Source: Pusillimonas sp. MFBS29
GTDB lineage: Bacteria > Pseudomonadota > Gammaproteobacteria > Burkholderiales > Burkholderiaceae_B
Reading direction: 5' to 3'
Length of the DNA: 64,000 nucleotides
Assembly (NCBI RefSeq): GCF_020687695.1
Contig: NZ_JAJEWL010000004.1
Coordinates: forward strand, 248,001 to 312,000
In this document: positions 27,614 to 36,713 of the stretch, piece after piece
Layout: every line of letters starts with the position of its first letter
Numbering within the stretch: position 1 is the stretch's first letter
The notes under the pieces: generated by a model
Database searches by the model: none
Told to the model about the DNA's origin: nothing
Seen by the model: the letters and a program-made list of their open reading frames with translations, nothing else
Made by a program: the position numbers and the translations under genes

Positions 27614-29218
27614 TTGAACATCAAACTTGCCCTCATAATTTCCGCCTTAACGTTTGCACCGGCCTCGGTAATGGCTGCCGACACGGGCAAACTACCGTGC
27701 AGCACCACCGCCGAATGCAATCAGCAGGCCGCCAAAGCCGGCGCAACCACCGGCTCCTCCTCGGTCGGTGCCAACGAAACCAGCGCCGGCGACCGGGAAC
27801 AGGATCAGTTCCATTGGGTCAACAAGATCAACAAAGCCTCGGTCATCATGCTGACCGAGGAAGGGATTATCTCGCCCGATCTCGGCAAGAAGATTGCAGG
27901 GGGCGTTGCGCATGTACTGGATCAGGCTGGCCAGCCAGACGGCAAGCGGCCGAAAGATGTGCTGCAGATAGAGCGCATCATCAGCGATAAGATCGGGCCC
28001 GAAGCCTCGCTGATACATACCGGACGCAGCCGGCAGGACATGTATGCCACCTATCGTATGGCCAGACTGCGCACACAGCTGCTGGACTATTCCGATGCCC
28101 TGAACTCGTTGCGCGAACGCTTTGTGGCGACCGCCGCCCAGAACGTCAACACGATAGTGCCCGCCTACACCAATGGCGTGCAGGCCATGCCCATCAGCTA
28201 CGCCCATTATCTGCTCGCCTACGAGGCATCGTTCGAACGGGACGCACAACGTATACACGAACTATACAAACGCATGAATCGCAGCGCCATGGGTACCGCC
28301 GTGCTGGCCAACTCCAGCTGGCCACTGAATCGGGAAAGGCTGGCCGAATTGCTGGGCTTTGACGGCGTCATCGAAAACTCGCTTGACTCCAGCCAGGTCA
28401 GTCCATCAGACATTTCCCTGGAAGCCGTGAGCATCGTGTCATCGGCCGCCATACGCCTGGGCGCCGTGCTGGGCGACATCCATACGCAGTATCATCAAAC
28501 GCGCCCGTGGCTGCTGCTGGACGAAAGCTCAACCTACACCAGCAGCGCCATGCCCCAGAAGCGCAACCCGGGCATCATCATGCGCGCCCGCGAAGCAGCT
28601 TCCAATGTCGTGGGTCTGGGTCAGACCGTGGTGTTCAGAGCCCACAACGTCACTACCGGGATGACGGACTACAAGTCGCCATGGGCAGAAATCGGGTTCT
28701 TTCCACAAGCCATCAAAATGGTCGCCGGCATGAACAAGGTCATGGATGCGCTGAAGGTCAATCCGGAACGTTCGCTCGAAGAACTTGAAAATGACTGGAC
28801 GACCTCGATGGAACTGGCCGAGGCCCTGCAGAAGGAACATCAGATACCTTTCCGGGTTGGCCACAGCTTTGCCTCGTCGATCGTCACCGAGGCACGCAGC
28901 CAGGCACTCAAGCCCAAGGATTTTCCTTACGAAAAGGCCGTCGAGCTGTACGCCCAAGCGATCACCAAGTACGAATTGCCCGACGCTATCCTGCCCATAC
29001 AGGAGTCTGAATTCCGCCAACTGCTGTCACCGGAATTCATGGTGAACACCCGGCTGGGCACTGGCGGCCCGCAGCCTGCTGAAGTCGAGCGCATGCTGGA
29101 ACGTGCGCAGCAAACGCTGAAGGCGGATCAGGCCTGGATGCAGGCGACCCGCCAGAAGCTTGCTGATGCCGACACCCGTCTGGACCAGGCTTTCAACCAG
29201 CTCAAGGATGGCAGCTGA
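27614..29218 (+). CDS. Exported argininosuccinate lyase-like protein
   Basis: This 534-aa member of the fumarase/aspartase superfamily is closest to argininosuccinate lyase (ASL): HTGRSRQDMYATYR (ASL GRSRND), SSWPLNRERLAELLGFD, and the signature SSAMPQKRNPG with the catalytic-Ser loop near 310-311. It differs from housekeeping ASL (about 460 aa) in having a Sec signal peptide (MNIKLALIIS...ASVMA before ADTG) and a short Cys-containing linker. In the ASL motif YTHLQ...P the conserved His is Asn187 (YTNGVQAMP). The start is TTG at 27614 with GGAGA upstream. I infer a periplasmic C-N lyase acting on an N-substituted aspartate; substrate unknown. It converges on argD with a 3-bp gap. Confidence 0.85.
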   Translation: MNIKLALIISALTFAPASVMAADTGKLPCSTTAECNQQAAKAGATTGSSSVGANETSAGDREQDQFHWVNKINKASVIMLTEEGIISPDLGKKIAGGVAHVLDQAGQPDGKRPKDVLQIERIISDKIGPEASLIHTGRSRQDMYATYRMARLRTQLLDYSDALNSLRERFVATAAQNVNTIVPAYTNGVQAMPISYAHYLLAYEASFERDAQRIHELYKRMNRSAMGTAVLANSSWPLNRERLAELLGFDGVIENSLDSSQVSPSDISLEAVSIVSSAAIRLGAVLGDIHTQYHQTRPWLLLDESSTYTSSAMPQKRNPGIIMRAREAASNVVGLGQTVVFRAHNVTTGMTDYKSPWAEIGFFPQAIKMVAGMNKVMDALKVNPERSLEELENDWTTSMELAEALQKEHQIPFRVGHSFASSIVTEARSQALKPKDFPYEKAVELYAQAITKYELPDAILPIQESEFRQLLSPEFMVNTRLGTGGPQPAEVERMLERAQQTLKADQAWMQATRQKLADADTRLDQAFNQLKDGS

Positions 29219-29221
29219 TTA

Positions 29222-30412
29222 TCAGCCGCGCACCTTGCCCACGATTTCGTCCAGCATGCCCAGCATCTGGTCGATTTCCTGGGCGGTGATGTTCAGGGCG
29301 GGCATGAAGCGCAGCAACGCCGGGCGTGGAGCGTTCAGCAACAGACCCTCGGGTGCGCGGTCGCGCGCCATGTTCACGATATCGACGCCGTCGTCGCGAT
29401 CGAGCATCAGGGCACGCAACAGGCCAACCCCGCGCTCACCCTTCATGCCCCATTTGGCCGACAGCGCCAGCAAGCCTTCGGAAAGCTGCTGGGCACGCTC
29501 ATTGACCGCATCAAGGAAACCGGGGGCGGTAATGGCGTCGAAGACCGCAATGCCGGCAGCCGCCATCAGAGGGTTACCGTTATAGGTACCACCCTGATCG
29601 CCGTGCACAAACACGCTGACTTCTTCGCGTGCGCACAAGGCACCCAGCGGCACCCCGGCGCCTATCCCTTTGGCCAGCGTCATGATGTCGGGCGTAATGC
29701 CTGACTGCTGATAGGCAAACAAGGTGCCGGTGCGGCCCATGCCGGTTTGCACTTCGTCGACGATAAGCAGCAAGCCGTGTTCATCGGCAAGCTTGCGCAA
29801 TCCCTGCATGTACTCGACGGTTGCAGGAATAACACCGGCCTCGCCCTGAACCGGCTCGAGCATGATGGCCACGGTCTGATCGTCGATCAGGGCGCGTACT
29901 GAATCCAGATCGTTCAGTTTTGCCTTGGGAAAGCCATCGACCTGTGGGGCGAAGATCTTGTCCCAGCCGGGCTTGCCCGATGCCGACATGGTCGCCAGCG
30001 TGCGGCCATGAAAGCTGTGATCGAAGGTAATGATCTTGTAGGCGCCGTTACGCTTGAGCTGACCCCATTTGCGTGCGAGCTTGATGGCGCCTTCGTTGGC
30101 CTCGGCACCGCTATTGGTGAAGAACACGCGATCGAAGCATGACGCACCGGTCAGGCGCTTGGCCAGATCCATGGCCGGCTGGTTGTAGAAAGCCGGCGAA
30201 GGATTGATCAGCAAGTTCGCCTGGGTATTCATGGCCTTGACCACTTCCGGAGGGCAATGACCCAGCGAATTGACGGCCCAGCCCTGCACGATATCGAGGT
30301 ATCGCTTGCCATTGTGATCTTCCAGCCAGGAGCCGTGTCCGCGCACGAAAACGAGCTCGGGACGGCTGGTAATTTCCATCAACGCGTCGACACCCGACTG
30401 ATCAAATTTCAT
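29222..30412 (-). CDS. argD: Acetylornithine aminotransferase family protein
   Basis: This is a 396-aa class III PLP aminotransferase of the acetylornithine/succinyl-diaminopimelate type. It has the PLP-phosphate segment FFTNSGAEANEGAIKLARKW, DHSFHGRTLATMSASG, the Asp of VDEVQTGMGRTG, the Schiff-base Lys in TLAKGIGAGVPLGA and GTYNGNPLMAAAG. The start at 30412 (MKFDQSGVDALMEITSRP) is set by homology. It would transfer the amino group between N-acetylornithine and 2-oxoglutarate in arginine synthesis. It stands alone, with no other arg gene on its strand. Confidence 0.88.
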   Translation of the reverse strand: MKFDQSGVDALMEITSRPELVFVRGHGSWLEDHNGKRYLDIVQGWAVNSLGHCPPEVVKAMNTQANLLINPSPAFYNQPAMDLAKRLTGASCFDRVFFTNSGAEANEGAIKLARKWGQLKRNGAYKIITFDHSFHGRTLATMSASGKPGWDKIFAPQVDGFPKAKLNDLDSVRALIDDQTVAIMLEPVQGEAGVIPATVEYMQGLRKLADEHGLLLIVDEVQTGMGRTGTLFAYQQSGITPDIMTLAKGIGAGVPLGALCAREEVSVFVHGDQGGTYNGNPLMAAAGIAVFDAITAPGFLDAVNERAQQLSEGLLALSAKWGMKGERGVGLLRALMLDRDDGVDIVNMARDRAPEGLLLNAPRPALLRFMPALNITAQEIDQMLGMLDEIVGKVRG

Positions 30413-30515
30413 TTTGGCTTCCTGTATTCGAAAAAGAAAGAGATGGCAGCAATACCTGCCGGGCAAATTTTACCGCAGTACAGCATACTTTCGGCACATA
30501 GCTCGGCCCCATGCT

Positions 30516-31406
30516 TCATGTTCGCAGGCTGGATCGCAACAGCGACCACAGCCTGGGTCCGAATACGTTCACAGCCAGGCCCAGCATGACGATGGCGCCA
30601 CCCACCCATTGCACGAATTGCAGATGCTCATCGAGCAGCACGGCTGCCGAAATCAGCCCGATAACCGGCACCAGCAAGCTTAGCGGCGCCACCTTGCTGG
30701 CTGGATGCCGGGTCAGCAGCCGCCCCCACAGTACGTAGCCCACCACCGTGGCCACAAGCGCCAGATAGGCCACCGCACCTATGCCCACGTAAGTGATGTT
30801 GCTCAGGCTGTCTTGTATGCGCTGCGGGCCTTCAAAGATCCATGACAGGGCAAGAAAAGGCAAGGGAGGAATGAGGGCGCCCCAGATCACCAGGCCCACC
30901 ATATCGACCTTCCCGGCGCACTTGGCCACGATATTTCCACTGGCCCAGCTGAAAGCCGCCACCAGTGTCAGTGTGAATCCCAGCAGCGTCAGCGTACCGA
31001 CGACTGCGCCTTGCTGGATCAGGACCAGGCCTGTCATGGCCACCATCATGCCCGCAAGGTTGTGCGCATGCACACGTTCATGCAGCAATACTGCGGCGAT
31101 CAGCACAGTGAAGAACGCTTGCGACTGCAGCACCAGCGACGCCAGGCCCGCCGGCATGCCCACCGACATGGCTGTGAACAGGAATATGAACTGTCCCAGG
31201 CTGATGGTCAGGCCGTACAGCACTATGATGCGCCAGGGCAACTGAGGGCGCTTCACAAAGAAAATGGCGGGGAACACCACAAAGATAAATCGCAGGGCCC
31301 CCAGCAGCAATGGCGGTATTTCACCCAGTCCGAGTTTGATCACCACAAAGTTCACGCCCCAGGCACACACGATGACCAAAGCTGCCAGCCAGTCCTTCAA
31401 AGGCAT
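30516..31406 (-). CDS. eamA: EamA-type cysteine/O-acetylserine exporter
   Basis: This 296-aa ten-helix DMT superfamily carrier resembles E. coli EamA along its length: LAALVIVCAWGVNFVVIKLG at the start, VVFPAIFFVKRPQLP, the GMPAGLASLVLQSQAFFTVL segment, GFTLTLVAAFSWASGNI and VAPLSLLVPVIGLISAAVLLDE in the second EamA repeat. EamA in E. coli exports O-acetylserine and cysteine. The start at 31406 (MPLKDW) is chosen over a longer frame. Together with the cystine-type ABC importer at 32.3-33.8 kb it hints at sulfur amino acid traffic, but substrates are inferred. Confidence 0.85.
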   Translation of the reverse strand: MPLKDWLAALVIVCAWGVNFVVIKLGLGEIPPLLLGALRFIFVVFPAIFFVKRPQLPWRIIVLYGLTISLGQFIFLFTAMSVGMPAGLASLVLQSQAFFTVLIAAVLLHERVHAHNLAGMMVAMTGLVLIQQGAVVGTLTLLGFTLTLVAAFSWASGNIVAKCAGKVDMVGLVIWGALIPPLPFLALSWIFEGPQRIQDSLSNITYVGIGAVAYLALVATVVGYVLWGRLLTRHPASKVAPLSLLVPVIGLISAAVLLDEHLQFVQWVGGAIVMLGLAVNVFGPRLWSLLRSSLRT

Positions 31407-31465
31407 GCACAATCCCTGCAAATTAATGGTGTAAAGCGGTATTATGCGCCAGGAGCTTGCCAATT

Positions 31466-32332
31466 ATGTCCATTTCCATCCTCAGCCTTCATACCTATCC
31501 CGTCAAGTCTTGCGCCGGCATTGACCACACCCGGGTCGCCATCAGCCAGGGCGGCCTGTTTCTCGACAGAAAATGGGTTGTCGTCGACGACCAGGGCGTG
31601 TTCCTGACGCAGCGCCAGCATGCCAGAATGGCACTGATACAACCTGCCCTGCACGGCCACGACCTGACACTGTCGGCTCCAGGCATGCCCGACCTGCAAG
31701 TACCCTGGCTGCGTGATGCCGGGCCTACCGTACCTGTGCGCATCTGGGCTGCCGATACGCTGGGCCTGGACGAAGGCGATGCCGCCGCGAACTGGTTATC
31801 GGAATTTCTGGGCCTGGGCTGCAGGCTGCTGCGCGAGCACCCACAGGCACAGCGCCATGCCAGCCTGGAACACGTTAACGCCTGGCGCAGCAAACACGGT
31901 GAACACGAGCCCGACTTTCCCGAACTCCACCGTTTCAGCTTTGCCGACGGCTTTCCCCTGCTGATCGCCAACCAGGGCTCGCTGGATGACCTGAACCGCC
32001 GCCTGCAAGCCAGGGGGCAGGCGGGTGTGCCCATGAACCGCTTTCGTCCCAACATCGTGCTGCAAGGACTGGACGCCTACGAAGAAGACTATCTGGCCAG
32101 CATCAAGGTGGGGCCGATAACGCTGGCCCAGGTCAAGCGCTGCGCCCGCTGCCCCATACCCAATATTGACCAGGCCACGGCCCTGTCAGCCAGTGAGCCC
32201 GGCCTGACGCTCGCCGGACACCGGCAGTTTCCGGACGGCGTATTGTTTGGCGTGAACGCAGTCGTGGCCGGCACCCGGGAAGGCGACACCCTGAGTGTGG
32301 GTGATGCGGTGCAGGCCGAATTCGACTTTTAA
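31466..32332 (+). CDS. MOSC domain-containing protein (YcbX-like)
   Basis: This 288-aa protein has an N-terminal MOSC beta-barrel domain (LHTYPVKSCAGI) and a C-terminal MOSC domain with the molybdenum cofactor-binding Cys in VKRCARCPIPNID. Such proteins resemble YcbX and the mitochondrial amidoxime reductase, which reduce N-hydroxylated compounds with a Moco cysteine. The NRFRPNIVLQG stretch is typical. YcbX carries a C-terminal ferredoxin domain; this protein ends after MOSC and so needs a separate electron donor. Start at 31466 has AGGAG upstream. The 3' end overlaps the convergent permease gene by four bases. Confidence 0.88.
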   Translation: MSISILSLHTYPVKSCAGIDHTRVAISQGGLFLDRKWVVVDDQGVFLTQRQHARMALIQPALHGHDLTLSAPGMPDLQVPWLRDAGPTVPVRIWAADTLGLDEGDAAANWLSEFLGLGCRLLREHPQAQRHASLEHVNAWRSKHGEHEPDFPELHRFSFADGFPLLIANQGSLDDLNRRLQARGQAGVPMNRFRPNIVLQGLDAYEEDYLASIKVGPITLAQVKRCARCPIPNIDQATALSASEPGLTLAGHRQFPDGVLFGVNAVVAGTREGDTLSVGDAVQAEFDF

Positions 32333-32988
32333 TGCCGGGCGGCCCGGCCGTAGTATTTTTCCAGTCGAGCCTGCACCTGCTCCAGACACAGGCTGAGTAC
32401 CCAGTAGATGCCGGCGGCAGCCAGATACAGTGGCAAAGGCTGGAAGGTGGTGGCGATTACATCCTTGGTGGCCAGCAGCAGCTCGGTCACCGTAATCACC
32501 GAGACCAGCGACGTATCCTTGATCAGGCTGATCAGCGAATTGCTCATGGATGGCACGGCCAGACGCAGGGCCTGGGGCATGACCACGTAACGCAGGTTCT
32601 GCCCATAACCCAGGCCCAGGCTGTAGCCCGCCGACCATTGCCCCCGGGATATCCCCAGTATCGCACCACGCAGGCTTTCCGAAATATAGGCACCGGCATT
32701 CAGACTCAGGGCCAGCACGCCGGCCGTCAGCGGATCAAAGGAAATGCCTATGCTGGGCAGGCCGTAATAAATAATGAAAACCTGCACCAGCAGCGGTGTG
32801 CCCCGCATCATGCTCACGTAGACCGTGGCCGGAACCTGAGTAAAGCGGCTGGGGATGATGCGCAAGACAGCCAGCGCAAAGCCTACCAGCAAGCCGCCCA
32901 GCATCGCGGAAAAGGCAAAGATCAATGTGTAACCGGTCCCCTTCAGAAGAATGGGACCGGCCAGGACCATGAGGTCAATGAAATTCAT
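32329..32988 (-). CDS. Polar amino acid ABC transporter permease
   Basis: This 219-aa membrane protein of the HisMQ type has five to six helices, the family opening LLKGTGYTLIFAFSAMLGGLLVGFALAV, YVSMMRGTPLLVQVFIIYYGLP and the EAA loop (AGYSLGLGYGQNLRYVVMPQALRLAVPSMSNSLISLIKDTSL) that contacts the ATPase. The binding protein gene lies 18 bp upstream. The sequence resembles the cystine (TcyL/TcyB-type) branch, so a cystine or related amino acid is likely. No ATPase gene follows here; it must be elsewhere or shared. Confidence 0.9.
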   Translation of the reverse strand: MNFIDLMVLAGPILLKGTGYTLIFAFSAMLGGLLVGFALAVLRIIPSRFTQVPATVYVSMMRGTPLLVQVFIIYYGLPSIGISFDPLTAGVLALSLNAGAYISESLRGAILGISRGQWSAGYSLGLGYGQNLRYVVMPQALRLAVPSMSNSLISLIKDTSLVSVITVTELLLATKDVIATTFQPLPLYLAAAGIYWVLSLCLEQVQARLEKYYGRAARH

Positions 32989-33006
32989 ACTGAACCAGGG
33001 GTTGGA

Positions 33007-33819
33007 TTATTCAGGTTTGCGAACCTTGCTGACATCAATGCCAAACCACTTTTCTGAAATCTTGGCGAACTCGCCGCTGCTGAAGGAGTCTTGCAAGGCT
33101 TTGTTCACTGCTGCCTCGAATCCGGGATTGCCCTTGCGGAAGGGAATGCCGTTGAACTTGGGATCACCCACGATCGCTCCGCCTTTGATGGGAATATTCG
33201 AGGTCTTGACCAGATAGCCGGTCATCAACTGGTCGTTCAGGGCCGCATCGACGCGACGACTGACCAGGTCGGAAAGGTATTCAGGCGCGCCCGGATAGCT
33301 TTTCACATCCACGCCTTCCTGCGCCTTGGCCAGGGCCTCGTAGTTGCTGCCCTGCGATACGCCCAGCTTCTTGCCTTTCAGATCGGCAAAGCTGGTGTAG
33401 CCGGCGTCGTCATTCTTGCGCAGTATAAGCTGGGGGCTGGAAGCCACGTAGGGAACGGAAAAGTCGAAGGCTTGCTTGCGTTCTGGCGTGATGCCCACCT
33501 GATTGATGATCACATCGAACTTGCCGGAACTGAGGCCCGCCAGAATCGCACTCCACTCCGTCTTGACGAACTGCACCTTTACGCCCAGCTTGTCGCCGAT
33601 CAAATTGGCCACGTCGATGTCAAAACCCTCGAGCTCGCCGGTTTTGGTGTCAACATAATTAAAGGGTGGGTAAGTGCCTTCGACGCCAACAATCAGCGTG
33701 CCGCGCTCCTTGACCGTATCGATCAGGTCGGCCGCATGGGCGGCACCACCAGCGGCCAGAGCCGACACCGCCATTACGCCGGCAGCCAGCAGGCGGCGCG
33801 CATTAGCAAACGTAGTCAT
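33007..33819 (-). CDS. Polar amino acid ABC transporter binding protein
   Basis: This 270-aa periplasmic family 3 binding protein has a Sec signal peptide (ARRLLAAGVMAVSALAAGGAAHA) and the motifs ERGTLIVGVEGTYPPFNYVD, LEGFDIDVANLIGDKLGVKVQFV, FDVIINQVGITPERKQAFDFSVPY and ELISDLxxxRVDA-like EYLSDLVSRRVDAALND. The VGITPERKQ segment is common in cystine-binding FliY/TcyA types. The start at 33819 is inferred from the signal peptide. The first gene of a two-gene operon, it is preceded by an AT-rich regulatory region. Confidence 0.9.
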   Translation of the reverse strand: MTTFANARRLLAAGVMAVSALAAGGAAHAADLIDTVKERGTLIVGVEGTYPPFNYVDTKTGELEGFDIDVANLIGDKLGVKVQFVKTEWSAILAGLSSGKFDVIINQVGITPERKQAFDFSVPYVASSPQLILRKNDDAGYTSFADLKGKKLGVSQGSNYEALAKAQEGVDVKSYPGAPEYLSDLVSRRVDAALNDQLMTGYLVKTSNIPIKGGAIVGDPKFNGIPFRKGNPGFEAAVNKALQDSFSSGEFAKISEKWFGIDVSKVRKPE

Positions 33820-33929
33820 TTGATGTTCCTGCAAAAGAGAGAGTAGAAGGCGCAGCGGCAGACAGGCCGTGCAAATTGTGCGTTATGCGAGTGCTTTATG
33901 CGCCAAAACCACCATGCTATCAAGCCCGG

Positions 33930-34010
33930 CCAGGATTCATAACTATTTGTTAATTACTTATTCATAACCAAAAGAAATATATAATTTAATATAAATCAAT
34001 TGGAGTTATT
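33930..34010. promoter_or_regulatory. AT-rich promoter region with direct repeats, ahead of the ABC genes
   Basis: This stretch is far richer in A and T than its surroundings. ATTCATAAC occurs twice (33935-33943 and 33960-33968), 25 bp apart, which places both copies on about the same face of the helix apart from half a turn. It lies in the gap between the binding-protein start and the end of dinB, so it most likely drives the ABC importer. The bound protein is unknown; a CysB- or LysR-type regulator is possible. Confidence 0.4.
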
Positions 34011-34046
34011 TAAATTTTCTATCGGGTCACTGCAACGGGTGCCGCA

Positions 34047-35210
34047 CTAATCGTAAAGACTGAGCTGTTCTGGTGCCTTATGGGCATGCTCTTTCATCTC
34101 GGTGCCAGGCTGCAGGCCACTGATGCGCACACCCAGCAAACGTATACGGTGACTTAGCTCGATGCGCTTCAGGCACTGTCCGGCCGCATGATGGATGACC
34201 CGCGCATCATCCGTGGGATAAGGCAGCGTCTGATCGCGAGTGACCGTACGAAAATCATCAAAGCGCAGCTTGATGCCTATGGTGCGCCCCACATACCCCT
34301 TGCGCAGCAGGTCACCTTCCAGCTGTTCGCACAGCCGCAGGAACCAGGCGGAAAGCTCGGCCCGGTCGCGCTGCACGTGCAGGTCGCGTGCAAAGGTCGT
34401 TTCACGGCTGATCGATTTCGGTTCCGAGTGCGTAACGACGGGCCGGTCATCGATGCCCCGTGCAACATTCAACAGCCATTGGGCATAGCTCAGGCCGAAC
34501 AAGCCTTGCAGCTGCTCGGGTGCTGCTGCAGCCAGTTCTGCGATTGTGTGTATGCCGGCCGCCGTCAGCCTGGCATTGGCCTTGGGCCCGATGCCGTTCA
34601 CCTTGCCAACCGGCAAGGGCCATATGCGTGCTTCAAGGTCGCCCGCCCCAATGATGGTAATGCCGTCGGGCTTGTCCAGCTCGGAAGCAATCTTGGACAG
34701 CAGCTTGTTGGGTGAAATACCTATCGAACAACTCAGTCCGGTTGCCTGGAAAACCGCCTGCTTGATTTTGCGCGCCAGCACCAGCGTATCGTCGGGATGC
34801 TTTGTTAGGTCTATATAGATTTCGTCTATGCCACGGTCTTCGATGTGGTCTGCAACGCTGGCTACCGCTGACTTGAACAGCCTTGAATAATGCCGGTAAG
34901 CCTTGAAATCCACCGGCAACAGAATGGCTTCGGGCGCCAGCTGGGCTGCTTTCATCATGCCCATGGCCGAAAACACCCCCAGCGCCCGCGCCTCGTAAGT
35001 TGACGTGGTGACCACCCCGCGACCCACATAGCCCTTCAGGCGTGAAAACAGCCTTGTGCCATCAGGCAATTGCGTAGGCTGGCTGGCGCTGCCGCCACCG
35101 ATCACGACGGGCAGACCCTTGAGCTCGGGATAACGCAGACGCTCGACCGATGCATAGAAGGCATCCATATCCAGATGAGCAATGCGACGGGTGGCGGGTT
35201 CGTGTTCCAT
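34047..35210 (-). CDS. dinB: DNA polymerase IV
   Basis: This 387-aa Y-family polymerase performs translesion synthesis. Visible are the catalytic start IAHLDMDAFYASVE, STYEARALGVFSAMGM, the second acidic cluster in DRGIDEIYIDLT, SIGISPNKLLSKIASELDKPDG, a helix-hairpin-helix (VNGIGPKANARL) and the little-finger domain (SISRETTFARDL). The C-terminus LSLYD resembles a beta-clamp binding peptide (QLSLYD). Start at 35210 gives the standard N-terminus. A LexA box lies 9 bp upstream of the start, so SOS control is likely. Confidence 0.95.
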   Translation of the reverse strand: MEHEPATRRIAHLDMDAFYASVERLRYPELKGLPVVIGGGSASQPTQLPDGTRLFSRLKGYVGRGVVTTSTYEARALGVFSAMGMMKAAQLAPEAILLPVDFKAYRHYSRLFKSAVASVADHIEDRGIDEIYIDLTKHPDDTLVLARKIKQAVFQATGLSCSIGISPNKLLSKIASELDKPDGITIIGAGDLEARIWPLPVGKVNGIGPKANARLTAAGIHTIAELAAAAPEQLQGLFGLSYAQWLLNVARGIDDRPVVTHSEPKSISRETTFARDLHVQRDRAELSAWFLRLCEQLEGDLLRKGYVGRTIGIKLRFDDFRTVTRDQTLPYPTDDARVIHHAAGQCLKRIELSHRIRLLGVRISGLQPGTEMKEHAHKAPEQLSLYD

Positions 35211-35219
35211 GAGGTTCTG

Positions 35220-35235
35220 CTGTACGAATGCACAG
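35220..35235. promoter_or_regulatory. LexA (SOS) box upstream of dinB
   Basis: CTGTACGAATGCACAG matches the CTGT-N8-ACAG LexA consensus and begins 10 bp upstream of the dinB start codon on the minus strand. The match plus the SOS-type gene make the call strong. Confidence 0.8.
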
Positions 35236-35341
35236 CAATTATAGGACAGGGTGTCCGCACAGTTTTGGTGCAACGCAACACGCCCCGCACAGCCGCGGTG
35301 CGCCCATTACGGCCGCACGCTGTGAAAGCCCGGCCCAAAAA

Positions 35342-35358
35342 TTGGCATACGTTTTGCT
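35342..35358 (+). promoter_or_regulatory. Sigma-54 type promoter of the nitrate operon
   Basis: TTGGCATACGTTTTGCT has the -24 GG (35344-35345) and -12 GC (35356-35357) separated by ten bases, matching TTGGCAC-N5-TTGC. Transcription would begin near 35369, about 22 bases before the nrtA start. NtrC-dependent sigma-54 control is established for nitrate assimilation genes in several proteobacteria. Confidence 0.72.
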
Positions 35359-35390
35359 TTAAATCCTGTATTGCATGACATGGAACCACT

Positions 35391-36713
35391 ATGAAGCCCG
35401 CCGCCAAGCCACCTCGCGTTCCCGCCGCCCCCAAGCCGCAGCCCAGGCAGACGTCTGCCGTCAGCCCGCAGCGCCGCACCCTGCTGGGAGCAACGGCCGC
35501 AGCCGGGCTGGGCACCCTTGCGCTACTCGATCCCATGCTGCGTGCAGCCGCGTGGGCAGCCGGTTCCGACGCGCCCGAAAAAACCGACGTGAAGATAGGC
35601 TTTATTCCGCTGACCGACTGCGCTTCGGTGGTCATGGCTTCAGCGCTGGAGCTGGACAAGAAGCACGGCGTCAGGATCATACCGAGCAAGGAAGCATCCT
35701 GGGCCGGGCTGCGGGAAAAACTCGCCAATGGGGATCTGGACTTTGCCCACGCCCTGTACGGCATGATCTACGGCATGCAGCTCGGACTTGCCGGGGCGCA
35801 ACAGGACATGGCCATACTCATGGGTCTGAACCAGAACGGCCAGGGCATCACACTGTCGAACCAGCTACGCGAGGCCGGCGTGACCAACGGCGAGTCATTG
35901 GCCGCAAAGATGGCCGCCGAACCGCGCCAGTACACATTCGCGCACACCTTCCCCACCGGCACACACGCAATGTGGCTGTATTACTGGCTGGCCGGACACG
36001 GCATAGACCCCGCCACGACACGCAATGTGACCGTCCCGCCGCCCCAAATGGTGGCCAATATGCGCATAGGCAATATGGATGGCTTTTGCGTCGGCGAGCC
36101 ATGGAATGCCCGCGCCATCACCGACAAAGTGGGCTTCAGCGCGGCAAGCTCTCAGGACATCTGGAAGGATCATCCGGAAAAGGTCCTGGGCACCCGCGCC
36201 GATTTCGTCGAACGCCACCCCAACACCGCGCGCGCCGTCACGGCCGCCATACTGGAAGCCAGCCGCTGGATAGACAGCGCTCCCGAAAACCTGCGCAAGA
36301 CCGCGCAAGTCATCGCCGCCAAGTCCTATGTAAACACGCAGGCCGGCACCATTGTCGGTCGCATGCTGGGCCAGTACGAAGACGGCCTGGGCAAGTCCTG
36401 GAGCGACAAGCATGCCATGCGCTTTTACGGCGAGGGCGCCGTCAACTTTCCCTACCTGAGCGACGGCATGTGGTTCATGACCCAGCACAAGCGCTGGGGC
36501 CTGCTGGCCGAACACCCCGACTATCTGGCCGTCGCCAGGCAGGTCAATCGCATCGATCTCTACAAGCAGGCTGCCGCCGCAGCGGGCACCAGCCTGCCGG
36601 CCAACGAGTCGCGCAGCAGCACGCTGATGGATGGCGTGGTGTGGGACGGCAGCAATCCGGCGGCCTACGCCGACGGTTTCACCCTTAAGACAGCACGAAA
36701 GGCAAACATATGA
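35391..36713 (+). CDS. nrtA: Nitrate ABC transporter substrate-binding protein
   Basis: This 440-aa CmpA/NrtA family protein binds nitrate (or nitrite) for the NrtBD importer. A twin-arginine-like leader (SPQRRTLLGATAAAGLGTLALL) precedes the mature domain. Family marks are VKIGFIPLTDCASVVMA, the SWAGLREKLANGDLDFAHAL segment, TFPTGTHAMWLYYWLAGHG and GFCVGEPWNARAI. The export route is probably Tat, inferred from RRTLL. A different frame at 35375-36688 is open but spurious. Its stop overlaps nrtB in an ATGA-type junction. Confidence 0.94.
   Translation: MKPAAKPPRVPAAPKPQPRQTSAVSPQRRTLLGATAAAGLGTLALLDPMLRAAAWAAGSDAPEKTDVKIGFIPLTDCASVVMASALELDKKHGVRIIPSKEASWAGLREKLANGDLDFAHALYGMIYGMQLGLAGAQQDMAILMGLNQNGQGITLSNQLREAGVTNGESLAAKMAAEPRQYTFAHTFPTGTHAMWLYYWLAGHGIDPATTRNVTVPPPQMVANMRIGNMDGFCVGEPWNARAITDKVGFSAASSQDIWKDHPEKVLGTRADFVERHPNTARAVTAAILEASRWIDSAPENLRKTAQVIAAKSYVNTQAGTIVGRMLGQYEDGLGKSWSDKHAMRFYGEGAVNFPYLSDGMWFMTQHKRWGLLAEHPDYLAVARQVNRIDLYKQAAAAAGTSLPANESRSSTLMDGVVWDGSNPAAYADGFTLKTARKANI

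Noticed and set aside
35375-36688. 437-codon plus-strand frame overlapping nrtA
   Set aside because: The other frame at 35391-36713 encodes a clear NrtA; this one is Arg/His-rich nonsense.
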